Shown here: positions 24,049-35,501 of the stretch, piece by piece
Layout: each line of letters begins with the position of its first letter
Position numbering within the stretch: position 1 is the first letter of the stretch
From: Streptomyces sp. NBC_01451
GTDB lineage: Bacteria; Actinomycetota; Actinomycetes; Streptomycetales; Streptomycetaceae
NCBI RefSeq assembly: GCF_036227485.1
Contig: NZ_CP109479.1
Location: 5,828,001 to 5,892,000 of the forward strand
DNA: 64,000 nucleotides
Reading direction: 5' to 3'
Program-made: the position numbers and the translations under genes
Notes under the pieces: model-generated
Seen by the model: the letters and a program-made list of their open reading frames with translations, nothing else
Databases searched by the model: none
Told to the model about the DNA's origin: nothing

Positions 24049-24504
24049 ACTTTCATGGATACGCCCCAATTGCCCGCCGCCTACCATCGGTTGCGGTCCG
24101 TGGCCAACCCCCGATCTTCACAGGCCTTCACGGGTGTGGCACAGGTCACGGAACGGTCACCGGCCGGGGTGCGTCCCGCGTGGGATTCGTCGATCGCCGC
24201 CGCTCGTGAACGCGTGCACGCACGCCGGTGCGTCCACATTCGCCACTCGGCTCCCTCCGATGTGTGAACGCGCTCCTCTATCAAGCGGCCCCGTCCATCT
24301 CCAATTTGCATGCAAGAGAAGTCTCTTGATATTGAGATGCCGCCTGTGACCAGCGGTGACCCGTGAGGATGTCACCTCTGGTGATCACGTGGACGCTTCG
24401 GGTGTGAAGATCACCGCTCATCCGACTTCATGATCCTTCGTCGGGTGGTGGAGATCACAAAGGTTCGGCAATACCCCGTGTCGCAGATCACAGACCGCCG
24501 GGCA

Positions 24505-24510
24505 TAGGAT
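24505..24510 (+). promoter_or_regulatory. candidate -10 box (TAGGAT) of the nuo operon
   Basis: TAGGAT is a close match to the Streptomyces vegetative -10 consensus (TAgraT). The -35 region ~17 bases upstream is a poor match. Transcription would start near 24517, giving a leader of ~130 bases to nuoA and placing the Rex-like operator within the first 30 transcribed bases. Confidence 0.5.
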
Positions 24511-24526
24511 GCGGGGCAGTTGGGCT

Positions 24527-24542
24527 TGTGACCTGCTTCACA
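24527..24542. promoter_or_regulatory. Rex-type redox operator upstream of nuoA
   Basis: TGTGACCTGCTTCACA has perfect inverted arms TGTGA and TCACA with the six-base spacing of the actinobacterial Rex site (consensus TGTGAACGCGTTCACA), and flanking T bases. Rex senses NADH/NAD and represses respiratory genes, including nuo in S. coelicolor according to published work as I recall. The position just after the candidate promoter fits repression. Confidence 0.75.
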
Positions 24543-24647
24543 TGTTCGCGATCTTCGCCGGGACGGGCGGGGTTGGCGGGCGGACGGGGCGGCGCCGGAC
24601 CCATGCAATCGCCAGCAGTCAGTGCCGACTGAGAGGAGCGAGGAGCG

Positions 24648-25007
24648 GTGAACGCGTATGCGCCCATCCTCGTACTGGGAGCCCTCGGGGCAGGCTTTGC
24701 GATCTTCTCCGTGATCATGGCTTCGCTCATCGGCCCGAAGCGGTACAACCGGGCCAAACTCGAAGCTTATGAATGCGGGATCGAGCCGACACCCACGCCG
24801 GCCGGCGGTGGGCGATTCCCCATCAAGTACTACCTGACGGCGATGCTCTTCATCGTCTTCGACATCGAGATCGTCTTCCTCTACCCCTGGGCCGTCACCT
24901 TTGACGCCCTGGGTGTTTTCGGGCTCGTGGAGATGTTGCTCTTCGTGCTCACCGTCTTCGTGGCGTACGCGTACGTATGGCGGCGCGGCGGCCTGGAATG
25001 GGACTGA
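24648..25007 (+). CDS. nuoA: NADH-quinone oxidoreductase subunit A
   Basis: A 119-residue membrane subunit, first of the complete nuoA-N operon that couples NADH oxidation to menaquinone reduction and proton pumping. It has three hydrophobic helices and the conserved loop [22 protein letters not shown], which contains the Cys of the mobile loop near the quinone site. GTG start after GAGGAGCG. The protein is the usual length. Confidence 0.96.
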   Translation: MNAYAPILVLGALGAGFAIFSVIMASLIGPKRYNRAKLEAYECGIEPTPTPAGGGRFPIKYYLTAMLFIVFDIEIVFLYPWAVTFDALGVFGLVEMLLFVLTVFVAYAYVWRRGGLEWD

Positions 25008-25021
25008 GGGGCCTCTAAGAC

Positions 25022-25572
<551 letters not shown>

Positions 25573-25576
<4 letters not shown>

Positions 25577-26334
25577 GCGACGCGAACGGCACCGGAGCGG
25601 GCGGGGCGACGAACGGGGTCAACCCCGAGAAGGACCTCGCCGCCTCCAACCTCCCCGGCCAGCGCGGCGACGGCGGCGAGGAGATCCGCGTCCAGCGCGG
25701 CATGTTCGGCGCCAACAACGGTGGCGACACCTCCGGTTACGGCGGCCTGGTCCGCTCCGTCCGGCTCCCGGGAGCCTCGGCGCGGCCGTACGGCGGCTGG
25801 TTCGACGAGGTCGCCGACGAACTCGAGGGCGCCCTGGAGGAACAGGGTCTGGTCCCCGAGAACGTGATCGAGAAGACGGTCGTCGACCGCGACGAGCTGA
25901 CGTTCCACGTCGAACGCGCGTACCTGCTCGGCGTCGCCCAGACCCTGCGCGACGACCCCGCCCTGCGCTTCGAACTCTGCACGGGCGTGAGCGGAGTCCA
26001 CTACCCGCAGGACAAGGGCCGCGAGCTGCACGCCGTCTACCACCTGCGCTCGATCACCCACAACAGGCTGATCCGCCTCGAAGTCAGCGCCCCGGACAGC
26101 GACCCGCACGTCCCGTCCCTGGTCTCCGTCTATCCGACGAACGACTGGCACGAGCGCGAGACGTACGACTTCTTCGGGATCGTCTTCGACGGCCACCCGG
26201 CCCTCACGCGGATCATGATGCCGGACGACTGGCCGGGCCACCCGCAGCGCAAGGACTATCCCCTCGGCGGCATCCCCGTCGAGTACAAGGGCGCCCAGAT
26301 CCCGGCTCCGGACCAGCGGAGGTCGTACTCATGA
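25573..26334 (+). CDS. nuoC: NADH-quinone oxidoreductase subunit C
   Basis: A 253-residue separate NuoC (not fused to NuoD as in enterobacteria). ATG 25573 overlaps the nuoB stop. The first ~60 residues are a flexible Gly/Asn/Asp-rich actinobacterial extension. The 30-kDa subunit signature is [20 protein letters not shown] followed by [17 protein letters not shown]. It packs against NuoD in the Q-module. Confidence 0.96.
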
Positions 26335-27653
26335 GCACGCAGCACGCAACTCCGCGCGAGACCACCGAGGGCACCGTCTACACGGTCACCGGTGGCGACT
26401 GGGACGAGGTCGTCCAGTCCGCGGCCCGTGCCGACGACGAGCGCATCGTCGTCAACATGGGCCCGCAGCACCCGTCCACGCACGGCGTGCTCCGCCTGAT
26501 CCTGGAGATCGACGGCGAGACGGTCACCGAGGCCCGCTGCGGCATCGGCTATCTGCACACCGGCATCGAGAAGAACCTCGAGTTCCGCACGTGGACGCAG
26601 GGCACGACCTTCGTCACGCGCATGGACTACCTGACGTCCTTCTTCAACGAGACCGCCTACTGCCTCGCCGTCGAGAAGCTCCTCGGCATCGAGGACCAGA
26701 TCTCCGAACGCGCCACCCTGATCCGTGTGCTCCTCATGGAGCTCAACCGGCTGTCCTCGCACCTCGTGTGCATCGCCACCGGCGGTATGGAACTCGGCGC
26801 CACCACGATCATGATCTACGGATTCCGTGATCGTGAAATGATTCTCGACATCTACGAGCTCATCACGGGCCTGCGGATGAACCACGCGTACATCCGCCCC
26901 GGCGGACTCGCCCAGGACCTGCCGCCCGGCGCGGTGGACCACATCCGCGAGTTCGTGAAGAAGATGAAGAAGAACCTTCCCGAGTACGACAAGCTCGCCA
27001 CCGGGAACCCCATCTTCAAGGCCCGTATGCAGGACGTCGGTTACCTCGACCTGGCCGGCTGCATGGCCCTCGGTGCCACCGGCCCGGTCCTGCGCTCCAC
27101 CGGCCTCCCGCACGACCTGCGCAAGTCCCAGCCGTACTGCGGCTACGAGACGTTCGACTTCGACGTCCCCACCGCCGACACCTGCGACTCCTACGGCCGC
27201 TTCCTGATCCGCCTGGAGGAGATGCGCCAGTCGCTCAGGATCGTCGAACAGTGCCTGGACCGGCTCCAGCCGGGCCCGGTCATGGTCACCGACAAGAAGA
27301 TCGCCTGGCCCGCGCAGCTCGCCCTGGGACCGGACGGTCTGGGGAACTCCCTGGACCACATCAAGCAGATCATGGGCACCTCCATGGAGGCCCTGATCCA
27401 CCACTTCAAGCTGGTGACCGAGGGTTTCCGCGTCCCGCCGGGACAGGCGTACGCGGCCGTCGAGTCACCCAAGGGCGAACTCGGGGTGCACGCCGTCTCC
27501 GACGGAGGCACCCGCCCCTACCGGGTCCACTTCCGGGACCCGTCCTTCACCAACCTGCAGGCCATGGCGGCGATGTGCGAGGGCGGCCAGGTCGCCGACG
27601 TCATCGTCGCTGTCGCGTCCATCGACCCCGTGATGGGAGGCGTCGACCGGTGA
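26331..27653 (+). CDS. nuoD: NADH-quinone oxidoreductase subunit D
   Basis: A 440-residue 49-kDa subunit that forms the quinone pocket with NuoB. The N-terminal [20 protein letters not shown] contains the conserved His pair of the quinone site, followed by [19 protein letters not shown] and, at the C-terminus, the conserved region closing with [11 protein letters not shown]. The start overlaps nuoC by four bases and the stop overlaps nuoE (GTGA). A short patch around 26815-26850 uses unusually many A/T-ending codons. Confidence 0.97.
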   Translation: MSTQHATPRETTEGTVYTVTGGDWDEVVQSAARADDERIVVNMGPQHPSTHGVLRLILEIDGETVTEARCGIGYLHTGIEKNLEFRTWTQGTTFVTRMDYLTSFFNETAYCLAVEKLLGIEDQISERATLIRVLLMELNRLSSHLVCIATGGMELGATTIMIYGFRDREMILDIYELITGLRMNHAYIRPGGLAQDLPPGAVDHIREFVKKMKKNLPEYDKLATGNPIFKARMQDVGYLDLAGCMALGATGPVLRSTGLPHDLRKSQPYCGYETFDFDVPTADTCDSYGRFLIRLEEMRQSLRIVEQCLDRLQPGPVMVTDKKIAWPAQLALGPDGLGNSLDHIKQIMGTSMEALIHHFKLVTEGFRVPPGQAYAAVESPKGELGVHAVSDGGTRPYRVHFRDPSFTNLQAMAAMCEGGQVADVIVAVASIDPVMGGVDR

Positions 27654-28501
27654 CCACCACCCCCGAGGGCGTCAGCCTGGGCATGCCCCAACTGCCCGCG
27701 CCCGCATACCCGGACGACGTTCGAGCCCGGCTCGAAGCGGACTCCCGCGAGGTCATCGCCCGCTACCCGGACTCCCGGTCCGCTCTCCTGCCGTTGCTGC
27801 ATCTCGTGCAGTCGGAGGAGGGCCATGTCACGCGCACCGGGATGCGGTTCTGCGCGGACATCCTGGGCCTGACCACGGCCGAGGTCACCGCGGTCGCCAC
27901 CTTCTACTCCATGTACCGCCGGGGCCCCTCCGGCGACTACCAGGTGGGCGTCTGCACCAACACCCTGTGTGCGGTGATGGGCGGCGACGCCATCTTCGAG
28001 ACCCTCCAGGAGCACCTCGGTGTCGCCAACGGCGGTACCACCGAGGACGGCAAGGTCACCCTGGAGCACATCGAGTGCAACGCGGCCTGCGACTTCGCAC
28101 CCGTCGTGATGGTCAACTGGGAGTTCTTCGACAACCAGACCCCGGCCAGCGCCAAGCGTCTCGTCGACGACCTGCGCGCGGGCGTCCAGGTCGAACCCAC
28201 GCGCGGTGCCCCCTTGTGCACCTTCAAGGACACCGCCCGCATCCTGGCGGGCTTCCCCGACACCCGGGACGGGGCCGTCGAGGCGAGCGGCAGCTCGGGC
28301 CCCGCCTCACTGATCGGGCTCCGGCTGGCCAAGGGCGAGAGCCCCGCGCGTGTGGTGCACCCCAGGGGCGGCGCCTCCCGGACCACGCCGCCGCACGACC
28401 CGTCGCACGCCGAGCACCTCAGTTCGCACGACGCGCCGCAGGACACGGCGGCTTCCGACCCCTCCCACCCGGCGGGGCCCGTCACCGAGGAGGGGGAGTG
28501 A
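27650..28501 (+). CDS. nuoE: NADH-quinone oxidoreductase subunit E with C-terminal extension
   Basis: A 283-residue protein starting at GTG 27650 in the nuoD stop. It carries the [2Fe-2S] cluster N1a: Cys pairs in [14 protein letters not shown] and [11 protein letters not shown]. The thioredoxin-like core is complete by about residue 190. The remaining ~90 residues are a disordered Ser/His/Pro/Glu-rich tail not found in E. coli NuoE (~166 residues), as in other streptomycetes. The stop overlaps the nuoF start (TGATG). Confidence 0.95.
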   Translation: MTTTPEGVSLGMPQLPAPAYPDDVRARLEADSREVIARYPDSRSALLPLLHLVQSEEGHVTRTGMRFCADILGLTTAEVTAVATFYSMYRRGPSGDYQVGVCTNTLCAVMGGDAIFETLQEHLGVANGGTTEDGKVTLEHIECNAACDFAPVVMVNWEFFDNQTPASAKRLVDDLRAGVQVEPTRGAPLCTFKDTARILAGFPDTRDGAVEASGSSGPASLIGLRLAKGESPARVVHPRGGASRTTPPHDPSHAEHLSSHDAPQDTAASDPSHPAGPVTEEGE

Positions 28502-29847
28502 TGACATTGGCACCCGAGATCAACGACACCAGCCCCGAGAAGCTGCTCGCACCCGTGCTGTCGGCCTTCTGGGACGAGGACCGGTCCTGGAGCCTCGACG
28601 TCTACCGGAGGCACGAAGGGTACGAGGGACTCCGCAAGGCCCTCGCGATGACCCCGGACGACCTCATCGCGTACGTCAAGGAATCCGGTCTGCGTGGCCG
28701 CGGCGGTGCGGGATTCCCTACGGGAATGAAATGGCAGTTCATTCCTCAGGGCGATGGAAAGCCACACTATCTAGTTGTCAACGCCGACGAATCGGAGCCG
28801 GGAACCTGCAAGGACATCCCGCTCCTCTTCGCGAACCCGCACAGCCTCATCGAGGGCATTGTGATCGCGTGTTATGCCATCAGGTCTTCGCATGCGTTCA
28901 TCTATCTGCGCGGTGAAGTCGTGCCAGTGCTGCGGCGGTTGCACGAGGCCGTACGTGAGGCCTACGCGGCGGGCTACCTCGGCAAGGACGTGCTCGGCAG
29001 CGGACTCGACCTCGAACTCACCGTGCACGCGGGCGCGGGCGCGTACATCTGTGGTGAAGAGACCGCACTGCTCGACTCGCTCGAAGGCCGCCGGGGTCAA
29101 CCGCGGCTCCGTCCCCCCTTTCCTGCCGTCGCAGGGCTCTATGCGTGCCCGACTGTTGTAAATAACGTCGAGTCGATCGCGTCAGTTCCCGCGATTCTGC
29201 AAAAGGGCAAAGAATGGTTCCGGTCGATGGGAAGCGAGAAGTCCCCGGGCTTCACGCTCTACTCCCTCAGCGGCCATGTCACCAATCCGGGCCAGTACGA
29301 GGCCCCGCTCGGCATCACGCTCCGCCAGCTCCTCGACATGAGCGGCGGTATGCGCGCCGGCCACCGGCTGAAGTTCTGGACACCGGGCGGTTCCTCGACA
29401 CCGATGTTCACCGACGAACACCTCGACGTCCCTCTTGACTACGAAGGAGTGGGCGCCGCGGGTTCCATGCTCGGCACAAAAGCACTCCAGTGCTTCGACG
29501 AGACCACCTGCGTCGTCCGTGCGGTCACCCGGTGGACCGAGTTCTACGCCCACGAGTCCTGCGGCAAGTGCACGCCCTGCCGTGAAGGCACCTACTGGCT
29601 CGTGCAGTTGCTGCGCGACATCGAGGCCGGCAAGGGCGCTATGTCCGACCTCGACAAGCTGAACGACATCGCCGACAACATCAACGGCAAGTCCTTCTGC
29701 GCCCTCGGCGACGGCGCCGCCTCGCCGATCTTCTCCTCCCTCAAGTACTTCCGCGAGGAGTACGAGGACCACATCACGGGCCGGGGCTGCCCCTTCGACC
29801 CGGCCAAGTCCACGGCCTGGGCCGACCGCACGGAGGTGAACGCATGA
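28501..29847 (+). CDS. nuoF: NADH-quinone oxidoreductase subunit F (NADH/FMN site)
   Basis: A 448-residue protein that binds NADH, FMN and cluster N3. [18 protein letters not shown] is the NADH-binding glycine loop, [13 protein letters not shown] and the later [19 protein letters not shown] form the FMN site, and [15 protein letters not shown] carries the [4Fe-4S] Cys. Two internal stretches (about 28711-28920 and 29115-29215) use A/T-ending codons far more than the rest of the operon (for example ACT GTT GTA AAT AAC), although the protein stays fully conserved. Confidence 0.97.
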   Translation: MTLAPEINDTSPEKLLAPVLSAFWDEDRSWSLDVYRRHEGYEGLRKALAMTPDDLIAYVKESGLRGRGGAGFPTGMKWQFIPQGDGKPHYLVVNADESEPGTCKDIPLLFANPHSLIEGIVIACYAIRSSHAFIYLRGEVVPVLRRLHEAVREAYAAGYLGKDVLGSGLDLELTVHAGAGAYICGEETALLDSLEGRRGQPRLRPPFPAVAGLYACPTVVNNVESIASVPAILQKGKEWFRSMGSEKSPGFTLYSLSGHVTNPGQYEAPLGITLRQLLDMSGGMRAGHRLKFWTPGGSSTPMFTDEHLDVPLDYEGVGAAGSMLGTKALQCFDETTCVVRAVTRWTEFYAHESCGKCTPCREGTYWLVQLLRDIEAGKGAMSDLDKLNDIADNINGKSFCALGDGAASPIFSSLKYFREEYEDHITGRGCPFDPAKSTAWADRTEVNA

Positions 29848-32348
29848 CGGTGACCACGAGCGCTTCCTCCGGAGGGAGCGACGCGGCGGTCCCGCCGGAA
29901 GATCTCGTCTCGCTGAAGATCGACGGCATCGACATCAGCGTGCCCAAGGGCACCCTGGTGATCCGAGCCGCCGAACAGCTCGGCGTCGAGATCCCGCGCT
30001 TCTGCGACCACCCCCTCCTCGACCCGGTCGGCGCCTGCCGCCAGTGCATCGTCGAGGTCGAGGGCCAGCGCAAGCCCATGGCGTCCTGCACGATCACCTG
30101 TACGGACGGGATGGTGGTGAAGACTCACCTCACCTCGCCCGTGGCCGAAAAGGCCCAGCACGGTGTGATGGAGCTGCTGCTCATCAACCACCCGCTCGAC
30201 TGCCCGGTCTGCGACAAGGGCGGCGAGTGCCCCCTGCAGAACCAGGCCATGTCGCACGGCCAGGCGGAGTCCCGCTTCGAGGGCAGCAAGCGGACCTACG
30301 AGAAGCCCGTGCCGATCTCCACACAGGTGCTGCTCGACCGCGAGCGGTGCGTGCTGTGCGCCCGCTGCACCCGCTTCTCCAACCAGATCGCCGGCGACCC
30401 GATGATCGAGCTGATCGAGCGCGGCGCGCTCCAGCAGGTCGGCACCGGTGAGGGCGACCCCTTCGAGTCGTACTTCTCCGGGAACACCATCCAGATCTGC
30501 CCGGTCGGCGCGCTGACCTCGGCGGCGTATCGCTTCCGCTCCCGCCCCTTCGACCTCGTCTCCTCGCCCTCGGTGTGCGAGCACTGCTCCGGCGGCTGCG
30601 CCACCCGCACCGACCACCGGCGCGGCAAGGTCATGCGGCGCCTCGCGGCCAACGAGCCCGAGGTCAACGAGGAGTGGATCTGCGACAAGGGACGCTTCGG
30701 CTTCCGCTACGCGCAGAAGCCCGATCGGCTCCGGACGCCCCTCGTCCGCAACGCCGACGGTGTCCTGGAGACCGCCTCCTGGCCCGAGGCGCTGGAGGCG
30801 GCGGCACAGGGACTCCTCGCGGCCCGTAGCCGTACGGGAGTTCTCACCGGCGGCCGGCTCACCGTCGAGGACGCCTACGCGTACAGCAAGTTCGCACGCG
30901 TGGCCCTCGACACCAACGACATCGACTTCCGCGCGCGCGTGCACAGCGCCGAGGAGGCCGACTTCCTGGCCGCCCGGGTCGGCGGACGCGGACGCGACCT
31001 CGACGGTACGGGTGTCACGTACACCTCCCTGGAGAAGGCGCCCGCGGTCCTGCTGGTCGGGTTCGAGTCCGAGGAGGAGGCGCCCGGCGTCTTCCTGCGG
31101 CTGCGCAAGGCGTGGCGGGGACACGGACAGAAGGTCTTCTCCCTCGCCACGCACGCGACGCGCGGTCTGGAGAAGGCCGGCGGCACGCTGCTGCCCGCCG
31201 CCCCCGGCACCGAGACCGAGTGGCTGGACGCGCTCGGGAGCGGATTCGGGCTGGAGGAGAACGGGGCGAAGGCCGCCGAGGCACTGCGCACCGAGGGCGC
31301 GGTGATCGTCGTGGGAGAGCGGCTCGCCGCCGTGGCGGGCGGGCTGACCGCCGCCGTACGGGCGGCGTCCACGACCGGCGCACAGCTGGTGTGGATCCCG
31401 CGCCGGGCGGGGGAGCGCGGTGCCGTCGAGGTCGGCGCGCTGCCGTCGCTGCTGCCGGGCGGCCGTCCGGCGACCGACCCGCGCGCGCGGGACGAGGTCG
31501 CCGCCGCCTGGGGCGTGGCCGAGCTTCCGCACCGCTTCGGCCGCGACACCGGCCAGATCGTCGAGGCCGCCGCCGGGGGCGAGTTGCAGGCCCTGGTCGT
31601 CGCCGGTGTGGAGGTCGCCGACCTGCCCGACCCGGCACGCGCGCGTGAGGCCCTGCGCGAAGTGGGCTTCCTGGTGTCGCTGGAACTGCGGCCCAGCGAG
31701 GTCACCGAGCACGCCGACGTCGTACTCCCCGTGGCCGCGGTCGCCGAGAAGGCGGGCACCTTCCTCAACTGGGAGGGCCGGGGCCGCCCCTTCGAGGCCG
31801 CGCTCAAGCCCGACCAGATGACCCGGCGTCTGGCGCCGCCGGACGCCCGTGTGCTCCAGATGCTGGCCGACGCCATGGACGTACACCTGGGGCTCCCGGA
31901 TCTGCGGACGGCGCGGGCGGAACTGGACCGGCTCGGGACCTGGGACGGGACGCGGGCCACCAACCCGCTGGAGATCGGTGCCCAGTTGCCGCGTCCGGCC
32001 GCCGGGGAAGCGGTGCTCGCCGGGCACCGGCTGCTGCTCGACCAGGGGCGTCTCCAGGAGGGCGACGACGCGCTCGCCGGGACGCGGCACGCCGCCCACG
32101 CGCGCGTGTCGGCCGCCACGGCCGCCGAAGCCGGTGTCAAGGAAGGCGATCTGCTCGCCGTGACCGGTGCCACCGGGACGGTCGAACTCCCCCTCAAGGT
32201 CACCGAGATGCCCGACCGTGTGGTCTGGCTGCCGCTGAACTCCACCGGAGGCGGCGTCGCCTCCGACACCGGGGCGCTGCCCGGCGCACTCGTCCGCATC
32301 GGTCCGGCGACCCTCGCCCCCGACGCTCCCAAGGAGGTGGAGGCATGA
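29844..32348 (+). CDS. nuoG: NADH-quinone oxidoreductase subunit G
   Basis: An 834-residue large iron-sulfur subunit. The N-terminal ferredoxin domain has [20 protein letters not shown] ([2Fe-2S] N1b), then [18 protein letters not shown] (N5 region), [20 protein letters not shown] and ICPVGALTS (N4/N6b). [19 protein letters not shown] opens the molybdopterin-like domain and its extra cluster (N7-type Cys). The C-terminal half is rich in Ala/Glu and less conserved. Its first four bases overlap nuoF. Confidence 0.96.
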   Translation: MTVTTSASSGGSDAAVPPEDLVSLKIDGIDISVPKGTLVIRAAEQLGVEIPRFCDHPLLDPVGACRQCIVEVEGQRKPMASCTITCTDGMVVKTHLTSPVAEKAQHGVMELLLINHPLDCPVCDKGGECPLQNQAMSHGQAESRFEGSKRTYEKPVPISTQVLLDRERCVLCARCTRFSNQIAGDPMIELIERGALQQVGTGEGDPFESYFSGNTIQICPVGALTSAAYRFRSRPFDLVSSPSVCEHCSGGCATRTDHRRGKVMRRLAANEPEVNEEWICDKGRFGFRYAQKPDRLRTPLVRNADGVLETASWPEALEAAAQGLLAARSRTGVLTGGRLTVEDAYAYSKFARVALDTNDIDFRARVHSAEEADFLAARVGGRGRDLDGTGVTYTSLEKAPAVLLVGFESEEEAPGVFLRLRKAWRGHGQKVFSLATHATRGLEKAGGTLLPAAPGTETEWLDALGSGFGLEENGAKAAEALRTEGAVIVVGERLAAVAGGLTAAVRAASTTGAQLVWIPRRAGERGAVEVGALPSLLPGGRPATDPRARDEVAAAWGVAELPHRFGRDTGQIVEAAAGGELQALVVAGVEVADLPDPARAREALREVGFLVSLELRPSEVTEHADVVLPVAAVAEKAGTFLNWEGRGRPFEAALKPDQMTRRLAPPDARVLQMLADAMDVHLGLPDLRTARAELDRLGTWDGTRATNPLEIGAQLPRPAAGEAVLAGHRLLLDQGRLQEGDDALAGTRHAAHARVSAATAAEAGVKEGDLLAVTGATGTVELPLKVTEMPDRVVWLPLNSTGGGVASDTGALPGALVRIGPATLAPDAPKEVEA

Positions 32349-33709
32349 GCCCGTACCTCGCCGCTGAAGACCTCTCCATGTTCGGCACCGACCCGTGGTG
32401 GCTGGTCGTCGTCAAGGCGGTCTTCTGCTTCGCCTTCCTGATGATCACCGTGCTGTTCTCCATCGTGTGGGAGCGCAAGGTCGTCGCCTGGATGCAGCTG
32501 CGCATCGGCCCCAACCGGCACGGTCCCTGGGGCATGCTCCAGTCGCTCGCCGACGGCGTGAAACTGATGCTCAAGGAAGACCTGATCGTCAAGCGCGCGG
32601 ACAAGGTGGTCTACATCCTCGCGCCGGTCATCGCGGCCATCCCGGCCTTCATGGCGATCGCGGTCATCCCCTTCGGACCGGCCGGCAACGAGGTCTCGAT
32701 CTTCGGCACCCGTACGACGATGCAGCTCACCGACCTGCCGATCGCGATGCTCTACATCCTCGCGGTCGCCTCGGTCGGCATCTACGGCATCGTCCTCGCG
32801 GGCTGGAGCTCCGGATCCACCTACCCCCTGCTGGGCGGCCTGCGGTCCTGCGCGCAGATGATCTCGTACGAGATCGCCATGGGCGCGGCCTTCGCCTCGG
32901 TGTTCCTCTACTCCGGTTCGATGTCGACCTCGACCATCGTCGAGCAGCAGCACGACCGCTGGTACGTCGTCCTGCTGCCGGTCTCCTTCGTCATCTACGT
33001 CGTGACGATGATCGGCGAGACCAACCGCGCCCCCTTCGACATGCCTGAGTCCGAGGGCGACCTGGTCGGCGGTTTCAACACCGAGTACTCGTCGATCAAG
33101 TTCGCGCTGTTCATGCTCGCCGAGTACGTCAACATGGTGACCGTCTCGGCCGTGTCGGTGACGCTCTTCCTGGGCGGCTGGCGGGCCCCTTATCCCATCA
33201 GCACCTTCTGGGAGGGCGCCAACCACGGCTGGTGGCCGATGCTCTGGTTCGTCATCAAGGTGCAGTTGCTGCTGTTCTTCTTCATCTGGCTGCGCGGCAC
33301 CCTCCCGCGCGTGCGCTACGACCAGCTGATGAAGCTCGGCTGGAAGGTCCTCATCCCGGTCTCGCTGGTCTGGCTGATGCTCGTCGCGACCGTACGGACC
33401 CTGCGCAACGAGAACTACGACTTCGCCGACATCGCCCTCTACGTCGGCGGCGGTGTCATCACCCTGCTCCTGCTGTCCTTCGTGGTCGACATCTTCCGCG
33501 ACCGGGGCAGGGCGCGGGAGACGGCCGCCGCCGAGCCCGTCGCCTTCGACCCGATGGCGGGCGGGTTCCCCGTACCGCCACTGCCGGGACAGGAGGCGCC
33601 GCCGGTACCGCGCAGGCGCCCGCGCCGGGAGCGCGAGTTGATTGTCAGTGGTGGACCGGATACTGGCAGTGACGGATCTCTGGATGGAAAGGAGGCGTCC
33701 GATGGCTGA
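32345..33709 (+). CDS. nuoH: NADH-quinone oxidoreductase subunit H with long C-terminal tail
   Basis: A 454-residue membrane subunit that links the quinone site to the proton channels. It has eight or nine helices; [20 protein letters not shown] and the loop [20 protein letters not shown] are diagnostic. The membrane part ends near residue 385, and the last ~65 residues are a hydrophilic Pro/Arg-rich tail typical of actinobacteria and absent from E. coli. The stop overlaps the nuoI start by eight bases. Confidence 0.96.
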   Translation: MSPYLAAEDLSMFGTDPWWLVVVKAVFCFAFLMITVLFSIVWERKVVAWMQLRIGPNRHGPWGMLQSLADGVKLMLKEDLIVKRADKVVYILAPVIAAIPAFMAIAVIPFGPAGNEVSIFGTRTTMQLTDLPIAMLYILAVASVGIYGIVLAGWSSGSTYPLLGGLRSCAQMISYEIAMGAAFASVFLYSGSMSTSTIVEQQHDRWYVVLLPVSFVIYVVTMIGETNRAPFDMPESEGDLVGGFNTEYSSIKFALFMLAEYVNMVTVSAVSVTLFLGGWRAPYPISTFWEGANHGWWPMLWFVIKVQLLLFFFIWLRGTLPRVRYDQLMKLGWKVLIPVSLVWLMLVATVRTLRNENYDFADIALYVGGGVITLLLLSFVVDIFRDRGRARETAAAEPVAFDPMAGGFPVPPLPGQEAPPVPRRRPRRERELIVSGGPDTGSDGSLDGKEASDG

Positions 33710-34340
33710 GGAGCCAAAGGAGACCGGGCAGACGAAGCCCGGCTTCCAGAACCCCGTGGCCGGCTTCGGCGTGACCTTCAAGGCCATGTTCAAGAAGCGG
33801 CTGACCGAGCAGTACCCCGAGCAGGAGAAGACCACCGCTCCCCGGTTCCATGGACGGCACCAGCTCAACCGCCATCCGGACGGCCTGGAGAAGTGCGTCG
33901 GCTGCGAACTGTGCGCCTGGGCCTGCCCCGCGGACGCCATCTATGTGGAAGGCGCCGACAACACCGACGAGGAGCGCTACTCGCCGGGCGAGCGGTACGG
34001 CGCGGTCTACCAGATCAACTACGCCCGCTGCATCCTGTGCGGGCTGTGCATCGAGGCGTGCCCCACGCGCGCGTTGACGATGACGAACGAGTTCGAGCTG
34101 GCCGACAGCAGCCGCGCCAACCTCATCTACACCAAGGAACAGCTGCTCGCCGGACTCGACGAGGGCATGGTCGAATCGCCCCACTCGATCTTCCCGGGCA
34201 CCGACGAACAGGACTACTACCAGGGGCTGGTCACCGAGGCCGCGCCCGGCACGGTGCGTCAGGTCGCTGTCTCCAGGGGCGAGCTGCATCCAACGGCGGA
34301 CCCTTCGGGTGCGGCCGAAGAAGAGGGGGTGGGAGCGTGA
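33702..34340 (+). CDS. nuoI: NADH-quinone oxidoreductase subunit I
   Basis: About 212 residues from ATG 33702 ([15 protein letters not shown]), chosen over an upstream GTG because AAGGAGGCG precedes it. Two ferredoxin motifs, [12 protein letters not shown] and [12 protein letters not shown], bind clusters N6a and N6b. A flexible C-terminal tail of ~60 residues follows the core. The stop overlaps the nuoJ start (GTGA). Confidence 0.96.
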   Translation: MAEEPKETGQTKPGFQNPVAGFGVTFKAMFKKRLTEQYPEQEKTTAPRFHGRHQLNRHPDGLEKCVGCELCAWACPADAIYVEGADNTDEERYSPGERYGAVYQINYARCILCGLCIEACPTRALTMTNEFELADSSRANLIYTKEQLLAGLDEGMVESPHSIFPGTDEQDYYQGLVTEAAPGTVRQVAVSRGELHPTADPSGAAEEEGVGA

Positions 34341-35191
34341 GCGCGCAGCTCGCCGCCGCGGCCACTCTTTCCGCCGGCACCTCCACGGGCGAGGCGTTCC
34401 AGTTCTGGATCCTCGGCACCGTCGCCGTGGCCGGAGCCCTGTGCACCGTCTTCATGAGGCGGGCCGTGCACAGTGCGCTCTGTCTCGCCGGAACCATGAT
34501 CATCCTGGCGGTGTTCTACCTCGCCAACGGCGCCTACTTCCTGGGCGTCGTCCAGATCGTCGTCTACACCGGCGCGATCATGATGCTGTTCCTCTTCGTG
34601 GTCATGCTCGTCGGTGTCACCGCCGCGGACTCCCTCAAGGAGACCATCAAGGGCCAGCGCTGGCTGGCCCTGCTGTGCGGGCTCGGCTTCGGCATCCTCC
34701 TGGTCGCGGGCATCGGGAACGCCTCCCTGAAGGAGTTCGCCGGCCTCGGCCAGGCCAACGCGAACGGCAACGTGGAGGGCCTGGCCGCCCTCATCTTCAC
34801 GAAGTACGTGTTCGCCTTCGAGATCACCGGTGCCCTGCTGATCACGGCCGCCGTCGGTGCCATGGTGCTCACGCACCGCGAGCGCGCCGAGCGCGCCAAG
34901 ACCCAGCGCGAGATGGCCGAGGAGCGCGTGCGGGGCAAGCACCTGCCGCCGCTGCCCGCCCCGGGTGTGTACGCCCGGCACAACGCGGTGGACGTCGCGG
35001 GCCTGCTGCCCGACGGCACCCCGTCCGAGCTGTCGGTCATGCAGACGCTGCGTCAGCGCGGCCAGATCAGGGATGTGTCCGCGGGGGCCATCAACGACCT
35101 CAAGGCCATCGAGCAGCGGTCCGAGGACCGTCTGGAGCGCACCAACATCGGCTCGAACGGCCGCTCGGACAGTGGGGAGGCGTCGAAGTGA
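34337..35191 (+). CDS. nuoJ: NADH-quinone oxidoreductase subunit J
   Basis: A 284-residue membrane subunit with five helices in the first ~180 residues, including [20 protein letters not shown] and the mechanistically important [20 protein letters not shown] helix with its pi-bulge region. The remaining ~100 residues are a hydrophilic tail with [20 protein letters not shown], an extension found in streptomycetes. GTG start within the nuoI stop. Confidence 0.95.
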   Translation: MSAQLAAAATLSAGTSTGEAFQFWILGTVAVAGALCTVFMRRAVHSALCLAGTMIILAVFYLANGAYFLGVVQIVVYTGAIMMLFLFVVMLVGVTAADSLKETIKGQRWLALLCGLGFGILLVAGIGNASLKEFAGLGQANANGNVEGLAALIFTKYVFAFEITGALLITAAVGAMVLTHRERAERAKTQREMAEERVRGKHLPPLPAPGVYARHNAVDVAGLLPDGTPSELSVMQTLRQRGQIRDVSAGAINDLKAIEQRSEDRLERTNIGSNGRSDSGEASK

Positions 35192-35487
35192 ACCCGGTCA
35201 ACTACCTCTATCTCGCCGCCCTGTTGTTCACGATCGGCGCCACCGGCGTCCTGATCAGGCGCAACGCGATCGTCGTCTTCATGTGCGTCGAGCTGATGCT
35301 CAACGCCTGCAACCTCGCGTTCGTCACCTTCTCCCGGATGCACGGCAATCTCGACGGCCAGGTCATCGCCTTCTTCACGATGGTCGTCGCCGCCGCGGAG
35401 GTCGTCGTCGGGCTCGCGATCATCGTGTCCCTGTTCCGTTCCCGCCACTCGGCCTCGGTCGACGACGCCAGCCTGATGAAGCTGTAA
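35188..35487 (+). CDS. nuoK: NADH-quinone oxidoreductase subunit K
   Basis: A 99-residue protein with three helices. Two conserved membrane Glu are present: one in [15 protein letters not shown] and one in [20 protein letters not shown], both needed for proton pumping. GTG 35188 overlaps the nuoJ stop. Normal length for NuoK. Confidence 0.96.
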   Translation: MNPVNYLYLAALLFTIGATGVLIRRNAIVVFMCVELMLNACNLAFVTFSRMHGNLDGQVIAFFTMVVAAAEVVVGLAIIVSLFRSRHSASVDDASLMKL

Positions 35488-35501
35488 GGGGTCGCTGAAC
35501 C

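Larger units (their letters stand above)
23896..24647. other. 752-base regulatory gap between nlpC/P60 and the nuo operon
   Basis: I see no credible gene here. The gap holds the GTGATCATGC pair near 24027, a Rex-like near-palindrome at 24204-24221 (GTGAACGCGTGCAC core), a half-site TGTGAACGCG at 24263, a cluster of GATCAC words between 24378 and 24492, a candidate TAGGAT -10 box at 24505 and a Rex-type operator at 24527. The left part serves the NlpC/P60 gene, the right part nuoA. Confidence 0.6.

Noticed and set aside
23896..24350. Possible ydaO riboswitch in the leader of the NlpC/P60 gene, as known for other wall hydrolases
   Set aside because: The GGGGGACCCA and GGGGTGAA cores are not found on the minus strand; only TTTGGGGGCCCC and AATTGGGG resemble fragments.
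24081..24375. Small minus-strand open frames in the gap before nuo
   Set aside because: Rich in Arg, Cys, Trp and His with no conservation pattern or ribosome site; the region is better explained as regulatory DNA.
29592..33940. Long minus-strand open frames across nuoG and nuoH
   Set aside because: They mirror conserved nuo genes and show typical Arg/Gly/His-rich shadow composition.
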